Positions 7,940 to 17,567 of a stretch of DNA of 64,000 nucleotides are shown here, one piece after another. The DNA is from Sulfitobacter sp. DSM 110093. Its GTDB lineage: Bacteria; Pseudomonadota; Alphaproteobacteria; Rhodobacterales; Rhodobacteraceae. The first letter of the stretch is position 1. Each line of letters begins with the position of its first letter. Location of the stretch: contig NZ_CP085167.1 of NCBI RefSeq assembly GCF_022788715.1, positions 372,001-436,000 of the forward strand, given 5' to 3'. The notes below the pieces were generated by a model. That model worked only from the letters and a program-made list of their open reading frames with translations, made no database searches and was not told the DNA's origin. The translations under genes and the position numbers were made by a program.

Positions 7940-9415
7940 TTAGACCGACAAGCAGACGTATTTCATCTCAAGGTAGTCTTCGATCCCGTGGTGGCTGCCT
8001 TCGCGGCCAAGGCCGGATTGCTTGACCCCACCAAAGGGGGCAAGCTCGGTCGAGATGATGCCGGTGTTCACGCCAACGATGCCGTATTCCAGCGCCTCGG
8101 CGACCTTGTACACACGGCTGAGGTCTTTGGCATAGAAGTAGGACGCGAGGCCAAAGATCGTGTCGTTCGCCATGGCGATCACATCGTCCACATCGTCGAA
8201 CTTAAACAGCGGCGCGAGCGGGCCGAATGTCTCTTCCTTGGCGACCTTCATGTCTTGCGTCACGCCGGTCACGATGGTCGGGCCGAAGAAGTTGCCGCCC
8301 ATGTCGTCCTTGGCATTGCCCAGAATGATCTCGGCCCCGTTGTCGACCGCATCCTTGATGTGCTCGCGCACCTTGTCCGACGCCTCGGGGTTGATGAGCG
8401 GGCCAAGGTCGGTGCCTTCCTCAAGGCCGTCGCCGACCTTCATCTTGCTCACCCGGTCCTTCAGCTTGGTCGCGAATTCGTCATAGACGCCCGCCTGCAC
8501 ATAGATCCGGTTGGCGCAGACACAGGTCTGGCCGTTGTTGCGGAACTTGCACATGATCGCGCCTTCGACGGCGGCATCAAGATCGGCGTCGTCAAAGACG
8601 ATGAAGGGCGCGTTGCCGCCCAGTTCCATCGAACATTTCATCACCTGATCGGCGGCCTGTTTCAGCAGGATGCGCCCAACCTCGGTGGAGCCGGTGAAGG
8701 TCAGCTTGCGCACGGCGGGGTTCTCGCAGAACTCCCTGCCCACAGCCGAAGAGGACGACGACGGCAGCACGTTGAACACGCCCGCCGGAATGCCCGCACG
8801 TTCGGCCAGCACACCCATGACGATGGCCGAGAGCGGTGTCTCAGCCGCCGGGCGCGCCACGAAGGAACAGCCCGCCGCCAACGCGGGGGCCGCCTTGCGG
8901 GTGATCATCGCATTGGGGAAGTTCCACGGCGTGATCGAAGCAGCAACGCCGATGGGCTGCTTCATCACCATGATGCGCTTGTCGCGCTGGTGGCCGGGGA
9001 TCATCTCGCCGTAGACGCGCTTGGCCTCTTCGCCGAAGAATTCGATAAAGGACGCGCCATAGGCGATCTCGCCCTTGGCTTCGGCCAGCGGTTTGCCCTG
9101 TTCGGCGGTGAGGATGGTGCCCAGATCGTCTTGGTTCTCCATCATCAGGTCGAACCATTTGCGCATCACGGTGGCGCGTTCCTTACCGGTCCAACTGGCC
9201 CAGTCCTTCTGCGCCTTTTCTGCCTGTGCAATAGCACCTGCGACCTGTGCACGGCTTAGGTCAGCGACCTGTGCGATGACATCGCCCCGCGCGGGGTTGG
9301 TCACGTCAAATGTGCCGTCGTCGCCGTCGACCCATTGGCCGCCGATATAGGCGCGGGTCTCCAGCAAGCTGGGGTCTTTGAGTAGTGATTTCAGATCCGT
9401 CTTAGCATCAGTCAT
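7940..9415 (-). CDS. gabD: Succinate-semialdehyde dehydrogenase, NAD(P)+
   Basis: Oxidises succinate semialdehyde to succinate, the last step of GABA degradation, in the cytoplasm. The 491-residue protein has the usual aldehyde dehydrogenase length. Conserved features include TPWNFP (cofactor pocket), FTGSTEVG, the general-base segment MELGGNAPF, and the nucleophile in GQTCVCANR (Cys298, followed two residues later by a second Cys, as in bacterial GabD). No gabT lies nearby. It is divergent from a hydrolase gene 91 bases away. Related semialdehyde dehydrogenases share these motifs, so substrate is likely, not certain. Confidence 0.88.
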   Translation of the reverse strand: MTDAKTDLKSLLKDPSLLETRAYIGGQWVDGDDGTFDVTNPARGDVIAQVADLSRAQVAGAIAQAEKAQKDWASWTGKERATVMRKWFDLMMENQDDLGTILTAEQGKPLAEAKGEIAYGASFIEFFGEEAKRVYGEMIPGHQRDKRIMVMKQPIGVAASITPWNFPNAMITRKAAPALAAGCSFVARPAAETPLSAIVMGVLAERAGIPAGVFNVLPSSSSSAVGREFCENPAVRKLTFTGSTEVGRILLKQAADQVMKCSMELGGNAPFIVFDDADLDAAVEGAIMCKFRNNGQTCVCANRIYVQAGVYDEFATKLKDRVSKMKVGDGLEEGTDLGPLINPEASDKVREHIKDAVDNGAEIILGNAKDDMGGNFFGPTIVTGVTQDMKVAKEETFGPLAPLFKFDDVDDVIAMANDTIFGLASYFYAKDLSRVYKVAEALEYGIVGVNTGIISTELAPFGGVKQSGLGREGSHHGIEDYLEMKYVCLSV

Positions 9416-9506
9416 GTCATCTCTCCGCTATTCTCTATAGCCTCCAAAGCAACAACGAGTATGATTGTCCAGTTCAGTTTGATCAAATCCGGGGTGGGAG
9501 ACCCAA

Positions 9507-10295
9507 ATGATGCTAGATGACGCCTATGCAAATGCAGCCTATATCGATGGGGCCGACGGCTTTCCGCCCCGCTGGGAGAAGGAGGCAGAGGCGTTTCGCG
9601 CAAACTTGGGCGCGCGGGCGCAGTTGAATGTGCGCTATGGCCCCTCGGACCGTCAAAAATTCGATTTCTTCCAGCCCGAGGGCGTGTCGCGCGGCACTGT
9701 CGTCTTTGTGCATGGCGGCTATTGGAAGGCGTTCGACAAGAGCTATTGGTCGCATCTGGCTGCCGGGCCATTGGCGCGGGGCTATGCCGTGGCGATGCCG
9801 TCTTATGACCTATGCCCCGATGTGCGCATCTCGGAAATATCGACACAAATCGCCGCCGCGTTGACCGAAGTGGCGAACCGCACGCAGGGCACCATCGTGC
9901 TGTCGGGCCATTCAGCGGGCGGGCATCTGGTGGCCCGGATGACCGACCCCTTGCTGCTGGGGGCCGAGGTGCGCGACCGGATCACGCGGATCGTGCCGAT
10001 CTCAGCCGTGGCCGATCTGACACCGCTGCTTCAGACCGAGATGAACGACACTTTGCAGCTGGATGAGGCCGAAGCCGCCGCTGAAAGCCCGATGAACATG
10101 ACCCCGCCCCATGGGGTTGACGTGACGGTTTGGGTGGGCGCCGATGAGCGGCCCGTTTTCCTTGAGCAGGCTGAGAATTTCGCCCGCAGTTGGGGCGCGA
10201 AGCAGGTTGTGGCCGAGGGCAAGCATCATTTCGATGTGATCGACCCGCTGGCCGAGCCGGACAGCGACCTGACCAAAGCACTTTTGGGCAGCTAA
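9507..10295 (+). CDS. Alpha/beta hydrolase, arylformamidase-like
   Basis: A 262-residue esterase-type alpha/beta hydrolase. HGGYW (His69 onward) forms the oxyanion region, GHSAGGH holds the nucleophile Ser136, and a His in EGKHHFDVIDPL near the C-terminus completes the triad. The HGGYW form and overall size resemble kynurenine formamidase-like enzymes of the BNA7/AFMID group, but no kyn genes are near, so substrate is open. The ATG at 9507 follows GGGAG by six bases; a second ATG is immediately adjacent. Confidence 0.8.
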   Translation: MMLDDAYANAAYIDGADGFPPRWEKEAEAFRANLGARAQLNVRYGPSDRQKFDFFQPEGVSRGTVVFVHGGYWKAFDKSYWSHLAAGPLARGYAVAMPSYDLCPDVRISEISTQIAAALTEVANRTQGTIVLSGHSAGGHLVARMTDPLLLGAEVRDRITRIVPISAVADLTPLLQTEMNDTLQLDEAEAAAESPMNMTPPHGVDVTVWVGADERPVFLEQAENFARSWGAKQVVAEGKHHFDVIDPLAEPDSDLTKALLGS

Positions 10296-10313
10296 ATCGC
10301 TTGTGGGTCGCGA

Positions 10314-10345
10314 CAAATGCCTCGCGCTAAGGCGTAAGGCATTTG
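10314..10345. terminator. Stem-loop, possible terminator without a T-run
   Basis: CAAATGCCT (10314-10322) pairs with AGGCATTTG (10337-10345); an inner CGC/GCG pairing may extend it. There is no T tract, so termination would need Rho or another factor. Confidence 0.4.
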
Positions 10346-10422
10346 CCGCAGTGCCGCAGAGGCACTATGTCGGGAGGGGAAGGCCCCTGATCGGCCGCGC
10401 GACGTAATTGAAAGGGCCGAAG

Positions 10423-11052
10423 ATGAAAATCGTCAAATGGGTGTTCTGGGTAACCATTTGGGTGATGGTGGGGGCGTTCTTCCACTATACCTTGCCACAG
10501 ACCGATATCGTGCGTGTCACGGACACCTATGAAAAGCGGATCGACTTCGGCAACAGCTCTATATTCTGGTCCGGGTCGTCGACTGACAGCGCCGGGCAGG
10601 CGGTCAACCGCGATGTCTTTTTCATTCAGACCCGCCGCGCCAAGGGCGATGTCATGGTCTACCGTAACGAAGATACGGGCTGGGGCTGGCCGCCCTATTT
10701 CAAATTCGACACCGCCAACCTTCAGGCCGAGGCGGCAGACGCACGCAGCACCACCGGCGCACCACAGTATTACGCGCTGAAACACTATGGTTGGCGCAGT
10801 GAGCTATTGTCGATCTACCCCAATGCCATCTCGTTGCGAGCGGTCGAAGGGCCTGATGCGGCCAAGGGCATTCCCTTTGTCACCATCATTGTGCTGCTGC
10901 TTTTCGCGGCGCTGGTCTATGCGATCTGGGTGCGCTGGCGGCGCTTCCGCCGGGCGCGGCTGGACCCAAGGATCGAAGCGTTCGAAGACGACATCGCCGT
11001 ACGACGGGGCCGTTTTGCCCGCTGGCGGGCCGAACGCCGCGCGCGGAAGTAA
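10423..11052 (+). CDS. DUF1523 family membrane protein
   Basis: A 209-residue protein with an N-terminal membrane segment (residues 5-25), a periplasmic or lumenal middle domain (QTDIVRVTDTYEKRIDFGN; later WGWPPYFKFDTANLQA), a second membrane segment (about 148-166) and a very basic C-terminal tail (RWRRFRRARL... RRGRFARWRAERRARK). The layout and VRVT motif fit DUF1523, function unknown. The ATG at 10423 is preferred to a TTG at 10408 because the protein then begins with the first membrane segment. It sits 77 bases before the antiporter gene in the same direction. Confidence 0.8.
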   Translation: MKIVKWVFWVTIWVMVGAFFHYTLPQTDIVRVTDTYEKRIDFGNSSIFWSGSSTDSAGQAVNRDVFFIQTRRAKGDVMVYRNEDTGWGWPPYFKFDTANLQAEAADARSTTGAPQYYALKHYGWRSELLSIYPNAISLRAVEGPDAAKGIPFVTIIVLLLFAALVYAIWVRWRRFRRARLDPRIEAFEDDIAVRRGRFARWRAERRARK

Positions 11053-11129
11053 CATCACTGAGAACTGCAAGCGCTGAGCGGGGCAAGAAGTGTCCCGCAT
11101 TCAGGTAAAACTCTGGTATTCCATCCTAT

Positions 11130-13640
11130 ATGGACATCATCCTCGTCACCACGATCATCGCGTCGCTCTTTGTGGTCATCGGCTTGGCCGAGCCCTTGGC
11201 GGCGCGATTGCGCCTGCCATTCAGCGTGATCCTTGCTGTTGTGGGTATCCTTATCGGGGCCTCGGCGATCTTTTTGTTGCGCACGGATTTGACCGATGCG
11301 CTGAACCCGATGGCCGCCGCCATTCTGGGGCTGCCGATCCGGTCGAACGTATTTCTATACGTCTTTCTGCCGACGCTGTTGTTCCAAGCGACCTTGGGGA
11401 TGAACCTGCGCCGGATGGTCGACGATTGGGTGCCGATCCTTGTGCTGGCGGTTGTGGCGGTTGTGGTGGCGACGGTCAGCATTGGCTACGCGCTTTTCTG
11501 GTTTAGCGCCATTCCATTGGCGGCCTGTCTACTGATCGGGGCGATTGTTTCGACCACTGACCCCTCGGCGGTGGTCTCGATCTTTCGCTCAATCTCGGCT
11601 CCGCGTCGGTTGGCGCGGATCATTGAGGGTGAAAGCCTGCTGAACGATGCCGCGGCGATCGCGCTTTTCGGTCTGTTTATGGGCTATGTCATGCTGGGCA
11701 TTCCCGACCCGGAGCTGGGCAGTGCGCTTGCGCAATTTCCGATGTTGATCGCGGGCGGGGCGTTGGTGGGCTGGCTGGGCGCGCGGGTCTCTGTTTGGGT
11801 GATGGCGCTGTTTGCACGGCACGAACTGGCACAGCAATCGATCTCGGTCGCGCTGCCCTACCTAGCCTATATCGTGGCAGAGCAAAGCGTTGGCGCGTCG
11901 GGTGTGATCGCCGTGGTCGCGGCGGGGCTGACGCTGAACCTCACCGCGCCGGGGCGGTTGCCACCGCAGGCGCTGACCAACCTGCGCGAACTTTGGGACG
12001 TGCTGGCCCATTGGGCGGGGGCGCTCATCTTTATCCTTGCCGCTTTGCTGATCCCGCGCTTGCTGGAGGAAGTCCGGCTGGAGGATTTCTTCCTTATTGC
12101 GGTGGTGGTCATTGCGGCGATCCTTTCCCGCGCGGTGATCCTTTTTGGCCTGCTGCCATTGCTGACGGCCGCCAAACTTTCGCCGTCGGTCGAGCGGCCC
12201 TACCGGGTGGCGATCCTCTGGGGGGGCTTGCGCGGGGCGGTCACGCTGGCGCTGGCGCTGGCGGTGACGGAAAGCGTGCGGGTGCCGGATGATATCCAAC
12301 GGATCGTGGGTATTCTGGCCACCGGTTTCACCCTGTTTACCCTGCTGGCCCAAGGTACGACGCTGCGTTGGATCATTGGGCGGCTGGGCTTGGATCAGCT
12401 TTCCCCCATCGACCACGCGCTGTCGCGGCAGGTGATCGCTGTTGCCCTACAGACCGTGCGCGAGGACGTGGCCCAAACGACCGAAAACTACGATCTGAAC
12501 CGCGATATCGTGCGGTCTGAGGCCAAGCGCTTTGGCGAGCGGTTAGAGACGGCGGTGAAGACTGCCGAAGAGGCGACCGACATCCTTGACCGGGACCGCA
12601 TCGCACTTGGCCTGATCGCGCTGGCGGGCCATGAGCGCGACACGATCCTTGCCCGCGTGCGGGAGCGGACGATCTCGGCCCGGATGGCCGATCTGGTGCT
12701 CTCTGACGCTGACCGGCTGATCGAAGGGGCGCGGACCCAAGGCCGCAGTGGCTATCAACGTGCGGCGCGGCGCAGTGTGGCCTATGGGCGCACTTTCCGC
12801 GCAGCGGCGGTTCTGCACGGACGCTATGGTGTGTCTGGCCCATTGGCGCGGATGACGGCGGACCGCTTTGAGATGTTGCTGTCGCAGCGGTTGATCTTGC
12901 GCGACTTGGGGACATTCATCGACGGGCGCATTCGCCGTATTCATGGGCGCCGGGTGGCGGAACTGCTGCACGATCTGCTGGCGCGCCGCATCGAAGGGAT
13001 TGAAACCGCTCTGGAAGGTTTGCGGCTACAGTACCCCGGTTACGCCGAGGAATTGGAACGCCGTTTCATTCGCCGGACCGCGCTGCGTTTGGAAGAGCGT
13101 GAATATACGTTGATGCGCGAAGACGGGCTGTTCGGGGCCGAAGTCTATACCGCACTCATGCAGGAATTGACGACACGGCGCATGGCAGCGGAAGGTCGAC
13201 CGGGGCTGGATCTCGCCGTGCGGCGCGGGGCGCTTATTGAGCAGTTTCCTCTGTTTAAAGATCTGGGGGATGCCGCGCTAAAGCGGCTGAGCCGGACGCT
13301 CAAAACCCGCTATGTCGATATTGGCGATGTGGTTTTGCACAAGGATAGCCCTGCGAGCAGCGTTTTCTTCATCGCTTCGGGCGCGGTTGAGTTAGAAAGC
13401 GCGGGACAAACTTGGCGTTTGGGGCGCGGGGAAATGTTTGGGCAGATGGCGATCCTGACCAACCGTGTACGTCGGGTGGATGTCCGGGCCATCGCACCCA
13501 CGACCCTACTGGTGCTGGACGAAGACCGCTTCCGACGCCTGCTTGAACGGAGCGCCGCGCTGCGAGACGCCGTGCGGGCCAGTGCGGAAAAACGGGGGAT
13601 CGATCCGGTGGATTTGGTGGCCGGTGACGGTAAGATTTGA
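11130..13640 (+). CDS. CPA1-type cation:proton antiporter with C-terminal cNMP-binding-like domain
   Basis: An 836-residue Na+(K+)/H+ exchanger of the NhaP/CPA1 class in the inner membrane. About 12 membrane segments fill residues 1-415; TTDPSAVV (from 142) and ESLLNDAAAIALFG (from 168) hold the ion-binding Asp and ND pair. A helical linker (430-700) leads to a cyclic-nucleotide-like domain (about 707-815). That domain has GEMFGQMAIL near 767, where the usual FGE is FGQ and the phosphate-binding PRxA motif is degenerate, so nucleotide binding is doubtful. The start lacks a strong ribosome site. Confidence 0.87.
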   Translation: MDIILVTTIIASLFVVIGLAEPLAARLRLPFSVILAVVGILIGASAIFLLRTDLTDALNPMAAAILGLPIRSNVFLYVFLPTLLFQATLGMNLRRMVDDWVPILVLAVVAVVVATVSIGYALFWFSAIPLAACLLIGAIVSTTDPSAVVSIFRSISAPRRLARIIEGESLLNDAAAIALFGLFMGYVMLGIPDPELGSALAQFPMLIAGGALVGWLGARVSVWVMALFARHELAQQSISVALPYLAYIVAEQSVGASGVIAVVAAGLTLNLTAPGRLPPQALTNLRELWDVLAHWAGALIFILAALLIPRLLEEVRLEDFFLIAVVVIAAILSRAVILFGLLPLLTAAKLSPSVERPYRVAILWGGLRGAVTLALALAVTESVRVPDDIQRIVGILATGFTLFTLLAQGTTLRWIIGRLGLDQLSPIDHALSRQVIAVALQTVREDVAQTTENYDLNRDIVRSEAKRFGERLETAVKTAEEATDILDRDRIALGLIALAGHERDTILARVRERTISARMADLVLSDADRLIEGARTQGRSGYQRAARRSVAYGRTFRAAAVLHGRYGVSGPLARMTADRFEMLLSQRLILRDLGTFIDGRIRRIHGRRVAELLHDLLARRIEGIETALEGLRLQYPGYAEELERRFIRRTALRLEEREYTLMREDGLFGAEVYTALMQELTTRRMAAEGRPGLDLAVRRGALIEQFPLFKDLGDAALKRLSRTLKTRYVDIGDVVLHKDSPASSVFFIASGAVELESAGQTWRLGRGEMFGQMAILTNRVRRVDVRAIAPTTLLVLDEDRFRRLLERSAALRDAVRASAEKRGIDPVDLVAGDGKI

Positions 13641-13744
13641 GCGGTGAGGCGGGGGTAAACGTTGACGTTGCGGCTGGGGCCGATGTTGCGCAGCGGTATT
13701 TAAGAAAGGATGAAATGAGGGGGAGGGGCGTTTTTTGGCTGTGT

Positions 13745-13773
13745 AGGTGCGGCCAGCTCGGGCAGCCGCACCT
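13745..13773. terminator. Stem-loop between antiporter and PepSY gene
   Basis: AGGTGCGGC (13745-13753) pairs with GCCGCACCT (13765-13773) between convergent genes. No T-run follows on either strand, so it is a weak terminator candidate. Confidence 0.4.
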
Positions 13774-13785
13774 TGAGGCTGTGGA

Positions 13786-14298
13786 TCAGTCGTCGTTTGT
13801 GATCTCGCCGGTGCTGGCGTCGATCAGCACGTCGCGTTCGCCCGTGGCGTCGGTCAGTTCGACTTCATAGACCATGTGGTCGTCTTCATCGTCGAGCGAT
13901 AGCTCTTCAACCCGCGTGCCGTCTTGACCTTCGAGTTCGGTCAGCGCTTTCATCAAGGCTTCGCGAGATTCACCGGCGGCGCGTAGCTCATCCTCCTGGA
14001 ATAGACCACTGAGGAAGCTGGTCAGTTGCTCTTCGGATTGCGAGAGCACCTCGCCCGTAGCGGCATTCACGGTCACTTCGTAGACGGCATCACCGCGGAC
14101 GAGGTCAATTTCGTAGACCAGCGCATCGCCTTCGGTTTCGATTTCAGCTTCTAGCACGCCGCCGTCGATGCTGCTTTGCGCGGCCTTGATGGCCTGGGAC
14201 ATGCTGATACGGTCTACCTGCGGGGCGGTCTCTTGGGCAAGGAGGGCAGCTGGGGCAAGCAGGAGGGAAGTGGCGATGGCGGTGAACTTGGGGTGCAT
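13786..14298 (-). CDS. PepSY-domain periplasmic protein
   Basis: A 170-residue exported protein with signal peptide (cleavage after LLAQ near residue 23) and two tandem PepSY-like units: SMSQAIKAAQ... GDAVYEVTVNAATGEVLSQ and, near the C-terminus, DDHMVYEVELTDATGERDVLIDASTGEITND. PepSY domains often inhibit proteases or pair with sensor systems. The mature protein is very acidic. I chose the ATG at 14298 (GAGG upstream, six-base spacing) over one at 14319. The glycosyltransferase gene upstream on the same strand ends 116 bases away; co-transcription is uncertain. Confidence 0.82.
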   Translation of the reverse strand: MHPKFTAIATSLLLAPAALLAQETAPQVDRISMSQAIKAAQSSIDGGVLEAEIETEGDALVYEIDLVRGDAVYEVTVNAATGEVLSQSEEQLTSFLSGLFQEDELRAAGESREALMKALTELEGQDGTRVEELSLDDEDDHMVYEVELTDATGERDVLIDASTGEITNDD

Positions 14299-14414
14299 GG
14301 ATAACCTCATTGGGTGCATGTTGGTTTTGCCGATCCGCAGATGGTGCGCGGTATCGGCGTTCCGGGTCCAACGCCTGTCGGTCGGGGCTGTTCCATGTAG
14401 TTAGAGTGGTGGTG

Positions 14415-15992
14415 CTAATCTGCGAAGAGATTATCAGTCTGCGCGATCGCGCGGGCCTTATCCTCAGTAACGGTCAAGAAGCGTGCCAATGCTGCGGTAT
14501 TTGTCTCTGTGTCGGCGTACTCAGACAGGCGGCTATAGTTTTCAAACTGGGCATCACGAATTTGATTGGCTTCGTGCAGCATGTCGCCTCGGATTGGGGG
14601 CAGCAGGCGCGTCAGGGTTTCTTGGGACGTCTGCTCTCCGGCCAGCCCGATACGTAGGGCGTGGTCACTCAAGTACCGGTCTGTCAGCTTGCACTCAATC
14701 TCAAGCATGCGCACTTGGGCGCGGTCCGAGGCGAAATCATTCAGCAGGTCGAGGTTGGATGTATCCATACAGACGATCAGCCGCTCGCTATCGTAATAGT
14801 TATAGAGCATCCGCATCAGCGCGCGCCGGTGGCGGGTGCGTTTTTCCAGCGTGGTTTGGGTGCCGCCAAGATCAGGCAGAGGGGTGTCCTCCTCATTAAA
14901 CAGAAAGTCGATGCCGGGTAAGTTGGTCACCTGACGCATGCGTTCGAGCACACGTTTGGCCACATGCCATTTCTTTGCGATGACGATCAGCAGTTCGCGT
15001 TCGCGACCAAGGCTGGCTTCGGTCTCCCAAAAGCGGGGGGCGAAGCGGCGGCCGATACGGCCCCGCGCGGTGAGAAACTTAAAGAGGTTGCGACCTTCGT
15101 TGCTGATCTGAAACTGTACCCCTCGGGCGGAATAGAGCAGGCCGAGGCGGCGTTTGAGGTCCAGCGCTTCGGGGCTGATCTTGCGTGCGAAAAGGTAGTC
15201 TTGGCTTAGCAACAAATCGTAGTGGTCGTTGTAGAAGGTCACCGGCATTCCGTAATCGGTAAAGAGCAGGAAGGTCAGGCTGCGGTTGGAGATCTCCGCC
15301 TCGGGGACCAGATGGCGCACGAGGGTTTGAAAGAAGGTCTCATCCGGGATCCATGTGCTGCGGAAAAAGCGCATCACGTCGCGGCGTTTGTGGGTGAATT
15401 CCATCAGCGCCTCGATGGTGCGGCGGCGCAGGCACCACCATTGGCTGCCGATTTGCACTTGAAGGTCGGCGGGAATTTGGCGGGTGAGGCCAAGGCGTTT
15501 CTGAACCTCGAACATCGCGTAGAACCGCTTGCGCTGTGTGCGTTCGTTGAACCAGTGGCGATAGATCAGCCGCTCTTCTTTCCAGCCGGTCTTGATCCAA
15601 TCACTGTTGAAATAGTCCACGCTTTCGATGAAGTCGGTGTCATTCTCATCAAGAAACTGATGTGCGTATTCGGCGGATTTGATCGCCATGCAATCGCCGG
15701 ACATCAGGTAGAAATGCGTGGCCCGGGGGAAGCATTCCATCGCGGCGGTGAGCGTATCCAGCGTGGCCTGCACCAAAGACCATTCACCCCAGCCGCAGCG
15801 GGCGCGTTTGCGCGGGAAGGTAACGCTGGGGTTGTCGCCAAGGGCGGCGGTGATCTGGGCGTAATCCTCGGCACTGGCGGAAGCGTCGAAGTGGATCGCC
15901 ATATAGTCGCCCACGGCGGTCAGCCGCTCGGCCTGCCGGATGACGGCCTCCGGATCCTTGTGGCACAGCAGGATGTAGGCAATTTTCGCCAT
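14415..15992 (-). CDS. Beta-1,6-N-acetylglucosaminyltransferase-like protein, Branch domain plus DUF5928
   Basis: A 525-residue protein beginning MAKIAYILLCHKDPEAVIRQAERL, the start of the core-2/I-branching glycosyltransferase (GT14) domain. That domain, to about residue 280, includes FYLMSGDCMAIKS and the ESVDYFNSDW region. The C-terminal half (about 290-525) matches the DUF5928 extension seen in Rhodobacterales. It has no signal or membrane segment, so action is cytoplasmic on a glycan precursor. It is divergent from a sulfotransferase gene 170 bases away, suggesting both modify one surface polysaccharide. Acceptor and donor are unknown. Confidence 0.82.
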   Translation of the reverse strand: MAKIAYILLCHKDPEAVIRQAERLTAVGDYMAIHFDASASAEDYAQITAALGDNPSVTFPRKRARCGWGEWSLVQATLDTLTAAMECFPRATHFYLMSGDCMAIKSAEYAHQFLDENDTDFIESVDYFNSDWIKTGWKEERLIYRHWFNERTQRKRFYAMFEVQKRLGLTRQIPADLQVQIGSQWWCLRRRTIEALMEFTHKRRDVMRFFRSTWIPDETFFQTLVRHLVPEAEISNRSLTFLLFTDYGMPVTFYNDHYDLLLSQDYLFARKISPEALDLKRRLGLLYSARGVQFQISNEGRNLFKFLTARGRIGRRFAPRFWETEASLGRERELLIVIAKKWHVAKRVLERMRQVTNLPGIDFLFNEEDTPLPDLGGTQTTLEKRTRHRRALMRMLYNYYDSERLIVCMDTSNLDLLNDFASDRAQVRMLEIECKLTDRYLSDHALRIGLAGEQTSQETLTRLLPPIRGDMLHEANQIRDAQFENYSRLSEYADTETNTAALARFLTVTEDKARAIAQTDNLFAD

Positions 15993-16162
15993 GCAGGATT
16001 CCGAATGTCCTTGTCGCGGCCCGCTTGCATCGGCCTTTTGTCGTGGGTCATTTACCTAGTTAATCGTGAAGACTGATTGAATAAACAGCATTTCTTTGCT
16101 TTTCTACGGCAATGCCAAACTGTTGCTTAAAACAGTCAGCGGCAGCAGGAGGCAGAGCGCGC

Positions 16163-16981
16163 ATGGGTTTCCCCGGAATTTGGATGACGGAAAGCGAAAG
16201 CTTGGTGTACCGGGTGGTGCCCAAATGCGCTTGTTCGACGATTGGCCAGATCATGTATTATTCGGATCATGGCACGTTCTTTGACGGGGACATTCACGAT
16301 GCCAATACAGGCATTCACAAATGGGCGTTGGATGCCTCCCAAGGGCCGATTTCCGAAAATGTGACGGCGCATAAATCTTATACCTTCACCTGCGTGCGCA
16401 ACCCATACACGCGTATCCTATCGTCCTTCTTTGACAAGATTTGCGGCATCCAGCGCAATGGGCGGCGGTATCGCGGCAATCTGGTGCCGCTGCTGGTGCA
16501 GAAATACGGGATCGACGTGGGCGGCGATGACGGCAAAGAGGAATTCGACCAGATCGCCAGTTTCCGGCGTTTCTTGCTGTTTGCGCGCGATACCATTCGT
16601 TGGCGGCGGCCGATGGACCCGGACATTCACTGGTCTGCGGTGTCGGGGCACGTCAGCACCTTCATCATCAACGGCGGTACCTACGACAATATCTTTTGGA
16701 CCGAGCAGTTTAACGGTGGCATGCAGAAGGTGCTCGATGCCGTGGAGACGCCGCATCAGGTCGATCTGGCGGCGATCCCGCGCTTTAACGAGAGCGAGGG
16801 CCATGGGCCCAAGCGGGCACATCCGGTTGAGGATTACTTTGACGATCTGTCGATGCATTTGATGCGCGAGATCTACAAACGCGACTTCGATCTGTTCAAA
16901 TATGACTTTGACAACCCCGGCAACAAGCAACCCGTGGGCGAGATTGATTTGGATGAGGTGCACGCCAAACTGGGCGACTGA
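16163..16981 (+). CDS. Sulfotransferase family 2 protein
   Basis: Predicted PAPS-dependent carbohydrate sulfotransferase of 272 residues. The 5'-phosphosulfate loop is VPKCACSTI (about residues 19-27) and the 3'-phosphate motif is CVRNPYTRILSSF (about 77-89), both standard. No membrane anchor or signal, so cytoplasmic. The ATG at 16163 follows AGGAGG at 16147-16152; an upstream ATG at 16112 adds unconserved residues. Divergent pairing with the branching glycosyltransferase supports sulfation of an exported glycan, by inference. Confidence 0.85.
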   Translation: MGFPGIWMTESESLVYRVVPKCACSTIGQIMYYSDHGTFFDGDIHDANTGIHKWALDASQGPISENVTAHKSYTFTCVRNPYTRILSSFFDKICGIQRNGRRYRGNLVPLLVQKYGIDVGGDDGKEEFDQIASFRRFLLFARDTIRWRRPMDPDIHWSAVSGHVSTFIINGGTYDNIFWTEQFNGGMQKVLDAVETPHQVDLAAIPRFNESEGHGPKRAHPVEDYFDDLSMHLMREIYKRDFDLFKYDFDNPGNKQPVGEIDLDEVHAKLGD

Positions 16982-17042
16982 CGTGTAAGAACCCTGACCG
17001 CACATCTTGCACCGGGGCGGGGGGCGCTCTACATGCTTTGGC

Positions 17043-17531
17043 ATGTCACAGGTCAAAACCAGCTCCAAATCCGATCCGAACTACAAGGTGATCGCCGAAA
17101 ACCGCCGCGCGCGGTTTGATTACGCTATCGAAGAAGACATCGAATGCGGCATCATCCTTGAAGGGTCCGAGGTGAAATCCCTGCGCGAAGGTGGGGCGAA
17201 TATCGCCGAGAGTTACGCCGCCGTGGAAGATGGTGAGCTGTGGTTGGTGAACTCTTACGTGGCACCTTACCGTCAGGCCAAGACCTTTCAGCACGAGGAA
17301 CGTCGCCGCCGTAAGTTGTTGGTGAGCCGCAAGCAATTGGCGGACCTGTGGAATGCGACGCAGCGCAAGGGCATGACGCTGGTGCCGCTGGTGATGTATT
17401 TCAACCATCGCGGCATGGCGAAGATCAAGATCGGTGTGGCCAAGGGTAAGAAGCTGCATGACAAGCGCGAGACGGCGGCCAAGCGCGATTGGTCGCGGCA
17501 GAAGCAGCGGTTGTTGAAGGATCACGGCTGA
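17043..17531 (+). CDS. smpB: SsrA-binding protein SmpB
   Basis: Binds tmRNA and delivers it to stalled ribosomes in trans-translation. At 162 residues it has normal length. The OB-fold part begins with [30 protein letters not shown], includes [10 protein letters not shown] and LLVSRKQL, and ends in the basic tail [27 protein letters not shown] that enters the decoding centre. The ATG at 17043 is chosen because the family begins MSQ or MAK shortly before this core. No ssrA gene is visible nearby. Confidence 0.97.
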   Translation: MSQVKTSSKSDPNYKVIAENRRARFDYAIEEDIECGIILEGSEVKSLREGGANIAESYAAVEDGELWLVNSYVAPYRQAKTFQHEERRRRKLLVSRKQLADLWNATQRKGMTLVPLVMYFNHRGMAKIKIGVAKGKKLHDKRETAAKRDWSRQKQRLLKDHG

Positions 17532-17567
17532 TACGTGCGGCAGGCCCGAAATCAAGCCGCAGGCGCC

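Noticed and set aside
7988..9259. Long plus-strand open frame (423 codons) opposite gabD
   Set aside because: It mirrors gabD in a GC-rich frame, is His/Arg/Gly-rich without a recognisable domain, and gabD is unambiguous.
15222..16076. Plus-strand open frame opposite the branching glycosyltransferase
   Set aside because: It overlaps a conserved gene on the other strand and lacks known motifs.
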